From Penelope pileata (lineage: Eukaryota > Chordata > Aves > Galliformes > Cracidae), in contig WBMW01000583.1 in NCBI GenBank assembly GCA_013396635.1, forward strand, positions 62,001 through 126,000: DNA of 64,000 nt, given 5' to 3'. Position 1 is the first letter of the stretch, and every line of letters starts with the position of its first letter. Below, piece by piece: positions 11,751 to 24,025 of the stretch. A program made the translations under genes and the position numbers. The notes below the pieces were generated by a model. It saw only the letters and a list, made by a program, of their open reading frames with translations. It had not been told where the DNA came from and made no database searches.

Positions 11751-12659
11751 TTACCAGGGCCATTTGGACGCAGAGCAGTACTTCTTGGCGTGGCTTGAGA
11801 TCTTCACCCCACCGGACTGGTGGTGCTGCTGGGGGACACGCTGGGTGGCACATTGCTGTGGGACACACTTGGTGGCACACTGCTGCTGTGGGACGCACTT
11901 GGTGGCACACTGCTGCTGCGGGACACAGATGCTCGCACCCTTGGTCTCACAGGGCTGCGGCACACACGTGGTCACACACCTGGTGGCACATTGCTGCTGC
12001 GGGATGCCCTTGGTGGCACACTGCTGCGGGGCACAGGCGGTCACATAGCGCTGCGAGATGCACTTGGTGGCATGCTGCTGCGGCACGCACGTGGTCACAC
12101 ACCTGGTGGCACACTGCTGCTGCGGAGCATACGTGGTCACACACTGCTGCGGGATGCACTGGGTCGTGCTGTGCTGCTGGGGGATGCCCTTGCTCAGGAA
12201 CGGCTGCTGCGGCACGCACGTGGTCACACACCTGGCTGCAGGCTGCTGCTGCGGGATGCACTTGGTTGCACACTGCTGTTGCACGCACTTGGTTGCACAC
12301 TGCTGATGGGGCATGCACTTGGTGACACAGGGCTCCTGCGACGTGCCCTGGGGGGCACACGGCACGCAGGTTGTCACACACCTGGCGGGAGGGATGTGCT
12401 GGCTCACACGCTGCTGGTGTTGCACGCCCTTGGGTGCGTAGTGCTGCCGTGGCACGCACTGGGTCACACACTGCTGCTGGGAGAAGCTGGAGGACAGGAA
12501 CCGCTGCCGGGGGACGCAGGGGGTCACGTACTGCGGGGTGCACAGTGCCGACTGCCAGCTGGACACGGGCAGGGGTCTGCCGTGGTAGGTTTGGGTGCAC
12601 TTAATGGCGATGGGCTCCTGGTGGATGGGAGGGAAGCACTGCTGTTGGTAGCACAACAT
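11751..12659 (-). CDS. Gln/Cys-repeat EDC protein, 302 residues
   Basis: Starts MLCYQQQCFPPIHQEP. An in-frame TTG ten codons upstream lies in the intron side of the acceptor and is not a start; the true ATG at 12659 sits about 20 bases after the CTTGTTCCAG acceptor (exon 2 from 12680). Most of the protein is an imperfect tandem array of about ten residues per unit: CVPQQQCATK, with variants such as CVTTCVPQQ. It ends in a basic segment closing KKYCSASKWPW. Gln (transglutaminase acceptor) and Cys (disulfide) dominate, so a cornified-envelope cross-linking role is inferred. The WQS element and C-terminal signature tie it to the 308-residue neighbour. It is compatible with the avian gene described as having Gln repeats (EDQREP), but that symbol is not certain. 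Confidence 0.87.
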   Translation of the reverse strand: MLCYQQQCFPPIHQEPIAIKCTQTYHGRPLPVSSWQSALCTPQYVTPCVPRQRFLSSSFSQQQCVTQCVPRQHYAPKGVQHQQRVSQHIPPARCVTTCVPCAPQGTSQEPCVTKCMPHQQCATKCVQQQCATKCIPQQQPAARCVTTCVPQQPFLSKGIPQQHSTTQCIPQQCVTTYAPQQQCATRCVTTCVPQQHATKCISQRYVTACAPQQCATKGIPQQQCATRCVTTCVPQPCETKGASICVPQQQCATKCVPQQQCATKCVPQQCATQRVPQQHHQSGGVKISSHAKKYCSASKWPW

Positions 12660-13513
12660 CTTGGTGAGGTTTCGGCAGGGCTGGAACAAGAGGGGAGAGC
12701 AGAGCCCTTAGAGAGGCACCCACGGGTGCTGGGGATGCATTCCAAAACCACACTGGCAGCAGCCGAGCGCCCAACCTGTAATTTTTAACTCAGAAACACA
12801 GAAATAAGTCAAAGAGTGGGGACATTCGGAGACACACGGCGTGAAATATCTCCCTGGTCTCCAGCTCCCTCCCCATCACCTGGATCTGTAAGGGGAAGAA
12901 CTGATCTTTGAGGTCAGCAGAGGAATTCTACGTCTCAGAGCTGCCTCCTAAGCACCAAACCCAGGCTGTCCCCTTTGCTTTTGGCTGGGGACCAGCTCTG
13001 GTCTCTTCTTGATGTGTCAGTAGGAAGCCCCGACCCAGGTGCACCTCTGAACCTCCACAGCAAGAGGCAGCACCCAGGGCAGCGCTGCCCAGGGACCCCG
13101 CAGAGCTTCACATCCCAGCCCCTGCCTCCCCAAGTTCACGCTCATTAGGGAGCCGAAGCCAATTAAAAGGCAGAAACCCCACACTGGAACACAAGCCTGC
13201 TTATAGCTCTTCCAGCACTGTGCTCCCTGATACACCAAAGCAGCTCTGAGCGTTGCCAGGCACCCCCAAAAGCAAACTACAACGGCAGCACCCCAATTAC
13301 AGCTATCAGCTATTCCTCAGACTGTTCAGAAACGGCCCTTGCAATCTCACACTCCGTTGCTGGAGACACGGTAAGAGTGCATTCCCACACCAGCACAGCA
13401 ATTCACACTCATTAGCTTTAAAAACCTCTCCCACAAAGCGTTTTCATATGTAAAAAGGCAGAAAGAAATCTGCATTTCAGCGGCTACAGAACCTCAGCAC
13501 AAAGCAGACTCAC

Positions 13514-13580
13514 CCAGCTCCCCGATGAGAACAGCGTTGTGATGTGACCACTGAGCCCCAGCAGCAGGAGCCCTTTTATA
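13514..13580 (-). promoter_or_regulatory. TATA box and exon 1 of the Gln/Cys-repeat gene
   Basis: Minus strand TATATAAAAGGG with core at 13580-13574, then exon 1 ending GAGCTGG|GTGAGTC at 13514. The intron to the acceptor at 12681 is about 830 bases. Confidence 0.8.
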
Positions 13581-16500
13581 TAGCTACTAAACGTGCCTTG
13601 AAGGTATGAGGAACTCACGACATGGTCTAATAGCTCCCATCCACTCCTCTGTTGAACACCTGCAGTGACTAGCATCAGTGTGCTCATCCCCAGGGATGAG
13701 TAGTTGGATGTCAGCTCCCCATGGTAAGGGTAATTACCTCCTGTCTAATCCTCCCTGGCATGGGAAGACCGAATGGTATTCGGGGAGACAGCGGCGTATC
13801 CGCCCTTGGGGGTTTTGCAAGAGAGGAGTGCACACAACATCGGGCAGTGGTGGCTTTCCAGAGCCTTGCTGTCCCATCCTGGAGACCTCCTGGTGGTCCC
13901 CAGAGGTGGGACTGTCCCAGCACGTGGCCTGTTTCTGCACACGAATGGCTTTGCAGCATGGAAGCAGCGTTGAGTTCTCCACATCGTTCTTTGCCCATAG
14001 TCACCGGCTGGAGCAGTGCTTCCCATCCACCCCATAATGTCCAGCAGCAGGGCTGGTGGTGTGTGCAGCTGGACACAGGATCTTCTGGGGAAAACCAGGA
14101 GCTCCCACTGAAGTCCACATCATCCTTTGGGTGGGTGCCATCCAGAGCCACCGCATCCTCAGCTCATGCAGCTCCGGAGAATGGCGGCCATCCCTGATAA
14201 TCCCATGATCCCAACGCAGTCACCCATCATCAGAGCAGTGGGAATGCACCGTCCAGTGACTCTCAGATGAGCGGAAAAGATGAGCTGCAGTCACATTTGA
14301 TTGTAGCTATTGCATAACTCAGCTGTCAGCAGCAGCACCAGAGCTGATAAACTTCCTCTGGTCCTGTGGGTGCCTTCCCAGTGAGTCAACTTCTTATCAC
14401 ACACCATGCCCAGACAAGAAAACTGAAGTCCCTGAAGATCCCATCAGTGCTTTCATGTGCACTTGGGCACTGAAGCATCCCCTAAAAGCGACCATTTCTC
14501 CCAACTGACTCCACGGAGAGCTGAGGGGGATGGCTCAGAGGAGTGCTCCTGGGGGAGATGGAGCCCACCCCAACAGGAGCAGCTCCTATGGGTGTTCATT
14601 AGAAGCCTTATTAGAACCTTGGGTTGTTGTGAACTACAGAAATGGCACTCCCAGGTCATTTTTGAAGCCAGGAAAAGGGTCCATAAATAACTTAATCATG
14701 CAGCTGAATATTAAAGCCTAGCGACTCTTTTGTACAACAATGAAAGTTGTTCTCATGGTTTATTCATGGGTGAAAATTTGGGGTTCACCAGGCAAGAATT
14801 GCAGAGGATGAAATGCTCCCTATACCATAGGCATCTCCAGCCCTGAGTGCGTTCATCGTTGGCCAAACCACAAGAAATGTGGCTTTGTTGTGGCATCCCT
14901 CCCACAGAAATTCACTCTTTGATCCAAACCCGTAACTCTTCACTGCTTTTTAGCTCCAAAGGTTGCAGGTCTGCTCCTCCCTGTTACTGAGGTGAGCAAT
15001 TCACATTTATATTAGCTTTATTCCAGGCTGGATGCAGGCACTGCCCCAAAGTTCAAACAAATCCATATTTCTTTCAATACTGAAATAAAACCTGTGAGTA
15101 CCTGCCTGGCTCATTGGAAGCCCTGGTGAAATTTAATTAGCTGATCCCAACGCTGACTCGTCTTTTGTTTCACACCCAGTAATATCCACAGGAATACGCA
15201 TCTAAATCCACTTTCTCAGCACACTCCAAAACTACAGGCTCAAAAAAGAAAAACCAATTAGGCTCCATTTTAATTTTGGCAGCAGAGCAACTCGGGACAC
15301 TTTCACTGTGCAGAAGTTGAGTGAGTGTTTCACTTTCACATGACAACGCCTGGCAAAAATGTGCATCCTGGTAGGGCCCACCTTCCTCCCACAGCCCTGC
15401 CCTGCTGTGGTTGGCAGCTGTGAAAACCTCCTGTGCTTTTCTTAAACACACCTGACTCACCTGGCAGCTTGGTCAACAGTGGGAGATGGAGGTGGAAAAA
15501 GAAGTTAGAGTAGGGCCATGGCACTGAGAAGCATAGAGGGGGAAGCTGAAAAACATCCTGGGGGAGATGCCAGGTGAGGCACTTGGGAATCCACCACCTT
15601 CCCTTTAATAAGCCAGGAATGCAAAGGAACACCGTCACACTGCAGCAATTTCGGAGCATGAGCTAACACAGCAGGAATGCAAAGCTCCTGGCCTGCTCCA
15701 GATATAGAAACCCGGCAGAAGAGCAAGCCAGCCAAAAAAAAAGATAGAAGAAACAAGGTAAATAGGCCAGGTGTGATCTGAGATACAGGGCTGAAACCTC
15801 AGGCAGCATAAAATGAGCCTTGCTTCATTAACTGCAACAGGAAAATGGTGGTTAACTAGATGGAGAGGCGTAAAGCAGGAGGGAGGTACAGCAGGGAGCT
15901 GTGCAACATGAAATAGCATGTAGCAAAGGGCAACGTGTGGGGGGCCACAGTAAAGGAGAGAGTCCTTCCTTGAAGGAATAATCTGCCTTGGAGGAGTACC
16001 ACCGTGGGCAACTTCTGCTGAACATCTCACGAGCACGAGGACAACCTCCAGGTACCAAACTCTGGTTGCAGGTAGCCCTGTACAGGCCTGGGATGGTGAT
16101 GTCTTCCAACTCCAGCAAGGCACGGCCACATCCCTCCAGCCTCAGCAAGGCCACGTCCTCAAACCGTGCAAGCCACTAGAGCGCAGCATACGCACACAGA
16201 ACTGCCTCCTGCAGCAGCCTTGCAGAACTCGAGGACATCAGCACGGATCCGCCTCCCAGTGCTCTCTGCTCTCCAGGAAAAGTCTGAGCTGGCAGCCTGG
16301 GAGCTCAGCCCAAAGTAATGCCTTTGCAGCAGAGAACCGTGAGGTCTGAATGTTCCTCGTTGCACCAAAGCAGTGCATGAAGTCAAATCTAAGTCACCCT
16401 GCAGCCCAGCCAGAGCCTCCTGTCTTGTTCCCATTCCAGCTGCTTACTTGCATGTGTTTCTGGGCACTGAAAATAGCATGGAACAGCCCCTGGGCTGCAC

Positions 16501-19500
16501 ACCGTGGGCTTCAGAGCAGAGTGAGCCCCTTCACTACATCACTGCAGGGCAGTGAGGTGTGAGCAGGGAGGGGAAGGTGGAGAACAGGGGAAGGAGCAGA
16601 CAGGGCACATTTTTATTGTATCAGATTTGTAATTAGAAAGCAGCATCCAGGCTGCAGATAATGGAACTTAGCACATTATTAGCTCGGCAAGCTGTGAACT
16701 TGCCGTGTTGCTGTTTCAATGATTTAACAGCACTGAAGGCAAAATACAAACCCCATCATGCATTAGAAAGAAACACTCTTCAACTTTTTGCTATGTTTTA
16801 AAGGCTTTTTATTACTTAATGAATTCTTGCTGCTCTGCAATTAGTAGCCCCAGCACTCCTTTGTGCTGGCTGCTGCCAGGCTGAGGTTATCCTCTGCGGG
16901 GAATCTGGCTACGTGATGGCAGTAACCCTGGTGACTTTTTAAAGCTGAGCAGTGAAGTTTCAGCAGTGATGCAACTTTCCCTGCCCCTGGCACCACGGCC
17001 ATGAGCCACTCCAGCTGGGTTCCAGCGTGAGAGGCACTGGGATGCTGCTAAGTGCCCAGCACCTGCATCCAAAACTTGATTGCCCTGCACAGGGCAACAG
17101 TGTGCAGTCACCAAAGCCCCCAGCTGCAAAATACATCTATGGTAGCCTCCATCACATCAGGAAAGAGAACACGAAGTTAGCACCTGGATTTTGTTCCTCT
17201 GCCATCACTCCCCATGTATACTTTTGTTTGGGAGAACTGGTAAAAAAGAAAGAAAAATAAAAAAAAAGCATAAGGTAAAAGAAATCTGATGCATTCGAGG
17301 AAATTTGCTAAATCAAACCTCGAGAAGACAGACAAGTGGCAGAACTTTCTATTAGAAGCGCTGGTAATCACTCCACATACAGATAAATGTCAGGAAGAAG
17401 CAATCTGAGAGCTCACGATGGTTCTGATTTTAATGACTAATTCAGAGCAATGGAAAGGAGAAGATCCAAGATAAGTCTCTCTCTCTTGAGCCTCCAGACC
17501 AATAATTACCCCTCCCATGCTATCTCCTTGCTGTATATTCACTTGCACTGGGTTCCTTCCATCACCCAGACTTTCTTGGACGATCCCTTTCCAGGACTCA
17601 GCCACATTAGTGTTGATTTGCAGCCCCAAATCCTTCTCTGTTGCTCCGGGATTTGCCCCTTTCTCCCCTCCCAGGGGTTTTTCCTATCAGCCAGGACACA
17701 TTATGACATCAGATGCTCTCCACATTCTGAGCTTTTAAGATTTCCTCTTTCCACAGCAATTCAGCTAACAGCATAGTTTTAGGATTATAACACATGGCAC
17801 ATTTGTATAATCTCTGAGTCCTCTGGGCCTGATTCTTTTCCTGTAATCTCCTTGTGCAATGGTGATGCCATCAAAGTCATGAGAATAGCATAGGTATAAC
17901 CAAGATTATCTCCATTAATCCCTGGCATTACACAGATGCAGAAACAGCTGGAGAAGAAATAGTTTAATGTCTAGAGCCTGCAGCTCCTGAAATTCAATCT
18001 CAATTAATTCCATTTGCAAATGGAAGAGTCTGAAATTGCCATTGCTGGACTGTAACTCCACAATAAGTCATATTATGGCAAGCCTAATTAATAATATTTA
18101 ATAGATTCATCTGAATAAATCTCACCCAACCAACTTGTGAAGCGATGAATCAATGCAAAGATGGGGAAGAGCCTGGGGCCTCGGAAAGGTCCTTACAAAG
18201 CCCAGGAGCTCGACCTCCCAGCGAGGCTCTGGAGCTGCTCTGTTTGCAGGCACGGGTGCTGCTTTTTTGGCCATCTAGAGGGAACACTGCCTGTTCTCAG
18301 GCATTTGGTGCTTTAGCAGCAGATGGCTGTCGTGTTGGCCACACCTGGGGCCTGAAAGCTTGCTCCTCTTCTGGCATTTTTCAGATGCTCTGGTTTAAAG
18401 CCTCATGGCTTCAGTCCTGCCAGAAACAACAAATACAAAGCAGGCAGCAATGCCTGAACCTCGGGAATACGCAAGGACTTTTCTGACTTTTTTTTGGAAG
18501 CAGAAAGCAACTTTAATCCAAATGCCCAAGAACCTCCCCATTGCAGCAGGCACCTGCCAGCCCACCATGCAGGTGATGTTGCATCCTTTCATCCCCTCCC
18601 AGGAGCACAGAAGCCTGAAATGTGTCCCTGCAGCCTGGCTGCTCCCTGTTCTCCAGTGTCAGTGCTGCAAAGCTGAGCACAAACTCAGGGTGACCCCTGG
18701 GCTGCTCTGCTTTGCAATTTGCACATCCTGCTGCACAGACCAGAAAGGGCTGATGGAGGCTTAACTCCAACAAGTTCATTCCTGAGCTCCAGTGCGTGAA
18801 TGAAGCAATTGTGAATTAGGTTCTTTGATGTGATGACTGCCTGGAAAGTGTTTCAGTTGTGCCCAATGGGTTTTCAATGAGGCAATGTGTCGTACTTAAG
18901 AAGCAGAGTAATTCTGCACCAACAGGCAGGAATACATTTAGGCTGGGAATTGAGCACCCGAAAAGCAGTATTGGGGGCTCTGGAACTGGCTGTCATCTCA
19001 GAGAATTAGGGGCAAAATCTATAAAAAAAAACAACATGAAAATAGAGGGTGGTGAATTTCTAGAAAAGGTTTTATAGCTCTGAATGAAGAGTCACACACA
19101 ATTCAATGGTTCAGCCACATCTGTCTCTTGAGAGCTGTTAAAGTAATCCTGGGAAGCTTGGGTGCTGTGTTACAGCAAAAATTGAAAGGAATCACTCAAG
19201 GAATAACAGACAGGGAGAAAAAGCAGTGTGCAGAGTGGTGCATTTGGCCATCCCATAGGGATGGGAAGGAGATGGAGTCTACAGATGCTTCGGTTCCTCG
19301 CCAGCAGACAGACCGATACTAGGAAACTCAGTAAGTGGTAATTAAGCCCTTTGTCTCATGAGATGAGCTAATCAAGGTGTCCACCCTAAAGTGATGACAG
19401 GCACAATAATAAAGAACAAGATGGGGTGTTAACGAAATGTAATTAAGCCATCAGGGTGAGCCCTGTCCTGGGAGATCCAGTTCAGCAACTCGTGACTCAC

Positions 19501-22197
19501 GCCAAGACATGAGATCCAGCAGCGCACCCGTTTCCGCAGATCGTTTTCTCCGTGCACAAAGGTTCCAAGCATTGGGTGGATGGGAATCAGGGAGCAGCCT
19601 CACAGGGGTGAGGGGAGGATCACACTTCACATGAGCTGAGGTTCTCTGCAGTGCTCTGTGCTCCTAAGAAAGCTCATCCTTTTCTTCAGACTGAAGTACC
19701 GTAGCGGTAGGAACCTGGGAGTACTGAGCCACTCAAGGACAGGCAGCTGCAGAGCTCCCTTTGGAGCTTCTTGCAAAACTGCTGGATGCCTCCCTGGGCA
19801 TCACAGCTCTCAGAGACTGGAGTCATTAATTACTTGCTTAGCATCTGTGAAGCCACTGGAGGGCTGAGGGCAGCTCAGCACCTCCACGAGCTGTGTGGAA
19901 CCTGCAGTGGCAGTTTCTGTCTAGGAAGAAGGACGGGCTCAGGCCCAGGGCTTTATCAGTTGTGGTGTTGCATTGCCTGGAATCAGTGGGACAGCTCTGG
20001 GATCAGCGCAGCGCCAGGGCTCCATGCTCGCTGCCAAGCCACTTTCCCTGCTGCACGTTTCTCCCGTAGTTCCCCAGAGGTCTGAGCAAGGCAGGTTTCA
20101 CTGCAGCTGGTATTTGCCTCTAAAAATAGTCTTTGTGCAATTCACGGGGAAGGGGAAAGCAATTACACCGCTGCTATGGGAAAACACTCCCTCCCTTTCC
20201 ATGGGCTGACTTTGGTGATAATTGCCACCATTTTTCTGCTGAGGTTGCTGACATGGATGTGAAGTGACCTCCCCAAGCCTCTGCAGAGTTGGATCCTAAC
20301 CAGGGCTTAAGGTCAGCGTGGCCTCGCCTGGTCTCCAGACAGGTGCAGGCCTCTCCCTCCAGCTATGGAAAGTGCTTCTCTTTGCTCACTGAATGTTGCA
20401 AGCTGAGGCTGGAAAATTGACACCCAAACTGTCTGCATCTTCCAGAAACCCGGCTGCTTGCTTAAATAAAAGCAGTGTCTCAACACTGCTGTGGTGGTTG
20501 CACCTGGAGCTGCCTTTGCCCCAGCACTGTCCACGGGTGCTACGTGCCCTCTTCCTCTCTCAGTGATGGACACCACGAAGGTCACTGAGGCTTTGGCCTG
20601 GAGGCATGCATCTGCTTTTTTCCATTGCAATGGACCTAATGAAATGTGCTGTGTCTCCTTCTGAAGCCCCCTGTTCTGTCCTTTCCAGGCCAACAAGTAC
20701 AGATAACACTCGGCATTTAGGGGTCTGAGCTTATTTCCCTTTGCTGTATTCCCCCTGATTATAGCCCTGCTTTGAAGGGCCACGATCCTAAAGCAACCTC
20801 AGCAACCACAAAGCCTGATGCTACCTAGAAAGCAGACGGGCAGATTCTCCATGGCTGGAAAGCATCCTGGTTCCTTCAGCTCAGCTATGACTGCGATGTG
20901 TGCCAGCAGAGCATGGGTGAGGCTCAGTCACAATGCAGGGCTGGCACCGTCCCTTGCTGGTGACCAGAACCAAGCAGGTTCCAGAACCATCCACCCACCT
21001 GCAGTGAGGCAAGAAAGGAAGTTGCATGGGTGAAGTCACGTTATGGGAGAAGAAGACGCGGTCTAAAGTTCAGGTGCTCTGTGCTGCAGTTGCTAAATGG
21101 TTATCAGCTGAGGAAGTTACACCACGGCTGGAGACAGCGTTTTGTGTTTGCACCCCAGCCAGCGTCGCTACCAGCTCAGCCTGTTGCAGTGATTGCATCT
21201 GCACTGTGTGCTCTGATAAGAGCTCTGGTAGAGTCGTGGAGAGGGGACAAAGATAGACCCCAGACGACCAAATGTGATGAAATTCACCTCTGTGTGGGAT
21301 GTGTCACCTCCTCTGATGGAGATACTCAGAGCCTCAGCAGTGAGAACTGTGCATCCTAACAGCTAGGTGAGATTTGAGGGTAATAATCACCGAGCTATTT
21401 TCACTCCATCGACTTCTTACACGAAATTTTGCTAGGAGAACACATCACAAGCTCCCTTTGTTTCACAGCTATGTTGAAACATCCTTTCAAGTGCCATTCT
21501 TGCACCCAAACCAGCCCAATGTCCCAATTCCATCTGGGTGGGATAAATCTCATATGCTAAATCTCCTGTGTTAAAAGTCCTTTTACTTTTCACATGACAC
21601 ATGGAGATGAACTCATCTCCCCCTTCCGCCACGTTTGGGTGGGTGGGAGCTACGCTTCGTGCGCCGTGGAAGACAACACACATTCAAAATGAAAGAAGAA
21701 TGAAATCTATGAAGATCTTCAAGGGAAAAAATAAACCCATCCATCACGAGCTGATAGAATCGCTAGAAAATCACTTTAGAGAATTCATTGATGAAAAGGA
21801 GGGGGGAGAAGTCGAGATTAGTCCCTGAGTCTGAAGCCACAAATGCATCCTAAGAAATGGGGGCAAGACCATTGCCTGGCATGAAACGACTCAGCTGCAA
21901 GGGCCGAGGTGGAGCGATGCTGGACCCCCAAACGATGCCAGGACCCCCGAGCTCAGCGGGGTCTGCAGTGACCGTGCTACCCACAGGCTATGTATGACCT
22001 TTGCTCCCAGAGAAAGTTTTTTTTGTTGAAGCAGATCAGTCAGAAAAGGGGTTGAAATGCGTTCTGCACAAAAAGCTGTCTCTTCACACTGCCTACGTGT
22101 AAAACAAGTCTGTGGAGGAAGCACACGACGGCAGTTGTGAAAGAATGAGCTCATTACCGAGGAGGACTCATTCCCAGAAGGCAGGGCTTTGAAACCA
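13581..22197. other. 8.6 kb intergenic block, no supported gene
   Basis: I looked for TATA boxes paired with a GTAAGT-type donor, acceptor-ATG starts and Cys/Gln/Pro-rich frames on both strands. A donor-like GTTGG|GTGAGA at 18,121-18,135 (minus) and a GTGAGTC at about 15,458 (minus) have no TATA box at the expected distance and no EDC-like exon 2. It may hold regulatory sequence; nothing specific can be named. Confidence 0.5.
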
Positions 22198-22267
22198 TAT
22201 AAAAGTTCTCAAATCTCCATGCTGCACCATCCACTCGACTTTGCACTTCTCCCTGTTGGCTGGTTGG
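22198..22267 (+). promoter_or_regulatory. TATA box and exon 1 of the EDPE-like gene
   Basis: TATAAAA at 22198-22204, then exon 1 ending GGCTGGTTGG|GTAAGTC at 22267. The intron runs 22268-24004, about 1.7 kb, to a CGTTTCTTTCAG acceptor. It is the only promoter seen for the two EDPE-like coding exons. Confidence 0.82.
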
Positions 22268-24025
22268 GTAAGTCGGGGAACGCTGATCCTTCTTGGGATG
22301 CTCACGATTTTATTGCTGGTTATAATTTGCTGAGGTTTAATGCAGGCAGACTCTTTAAAGAAGTGCTTTATTTGATGCCTTTGAGTATGCAAAAGATTCC
22401 TAAAAGAAGAGAAACGATGGGCATTGGGTTAGGGTTCGGATTGTGTGTGAATTTGAGGATAGTGAAGAGCTAAATTAGATCCCTTCTGAAGAAGAGATTA
22501 GATGAAATTATGTTGGTTGAAGTATAACTGATTCTGCCTTCAGGGAAAGGGAAGGTCTAAACGCCCTCCTAAAGCTCCATCCAAATCTATTTTCTATGAT
22601 TGTGCTGTTTGTAATACGATTTTTAAAACTTTAATTTCATTGAGATATTTTTGGAAAAGACAGATCCATGAGTATGAGGGGCTGCATGGAGCAGAAGGGG
22701 GAAAATATTCCTCTTGTGCTCTGTGATCCATGGCTTAAGATGCTACCAACCCCTTACAAAGGAAACAGCAAGGACACCAGATAGTGCTCTGGATGAGCTG
22801 GGAGGATGGGGAAGAGGAATTATTTGCTTTGAAGATGGGTGAGAGGGGCAGGTGCCGTGGGGAAGGAGGCCAGACTCGCACACACCCATTGGATGCTCCA
22901 GTCAAGCTGACAGTTGGCTCCAGTCCTTTTTTAGTGGGACTTAAAAACACCACTTCCAACTCACGCTTCAACCATTCTCATGGTTTTTTTTGTGCCCTTT
23001 AAGTGTTTTTAGAAAAGGAGCAGCCTGGTATTTGCCAGAGACCAAGGCTGGTCCTGCTTCAGCAGCACCCCAAAGAGAGGGAGTTCCAGAGAGCGTTAGG
23101 AAAACCCATTTGGCCCAATGTGCATCATTGGCCTCAGGAGAAGAAATCCCTCCTGATTATTCTGATTCATGCGAGCTACGTGCGTTATTAGTGACTGTGA
23201 TAATCCAGAAATGTAGGGCAGCATCACGGCTGCTAATTCTTTCCATGGCACTGGAAAGACGGTGACACAGGTGGCCTCGGTCCATGACATCACCGTGCAG
23301 TGATGCCATAGCAAGAGGTGGGGCTGGCCCATTGCATAGCGGCTGCCAAGGCTCTCAACTCTACACGAAGTCATGACTTACTGGGGAGGTCCACACAGGT
23401 TTTCAGTTCCAAGAAAAATCTGGAAACCATTTCAAAACAGGCAAAATGAAATAAATTATTTCAGTTTTGCCAGCGTGGAGTATTCTGTTGTGCCCAGATT
23501 TCTGTTTTCTCCTTTTTGATACACCAGTTTTTTAAATGCTTGTCTTTAGCATTCCATTTTCTTATTATTATTTTGGCTTTCTGAAACCGCTATCAAATCA
23601 GCAGATCTGTTATTTGCCAGCTCCTCTCATCAGCCCCCAGGAGAGAAATGAAAGGGAGTTAACACATTGGGAAGAGCTAAGCAACAGGAGGAAGAGCTCT
23701 GAAGTGTAAATCAGCTCCCATTTCAAAGGAGTGACTCTACCTCTGCCAGACCTGAGAGGGCTGTCCCGCACTGCAGAGCAGAACAGAGGAGCAAGATAAG
23801 GCAGAGTCAGAGCAGGAGCTGAAAGACAGGATGAAAAGGAAAGAGCAAATCAGAATTCCTTCTGAGCCAACCTGCCTTGGGTAACCAAGGGCAAGCTACC
23901 AGAACGTTCACCTTGCAGATGATTAATGTTGCTTATAATTGTTTAACCCTTATCCCAATGCAGTTCGTTTAGCTGACACAATAACTCTCCAACGTTTCTT
24001 TCAGACAATCTTGTTTCCTGCAAAG

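Noticed and set aside
12687..12689. TTG as start of the Gln/Cys-repeat protein
   Set aside because: It lies on the intron side of the CTTGTTCCAG acceptor; the ATG at 12659 is the first in exon 2.
11820..12788. 322-codon plus-strand frame opposite the Gln/Cys-repeat gene
   Set aside because: Repeat shadow. The minus strand frame has splice signals and a meaningful composition.
23939..24025. N-terminal extension (MFNPYPN...) of the EDPE-like protein
   Set aside because: It is mostly intron sequence before the TTTCTTTCAG acceptor at 24004.
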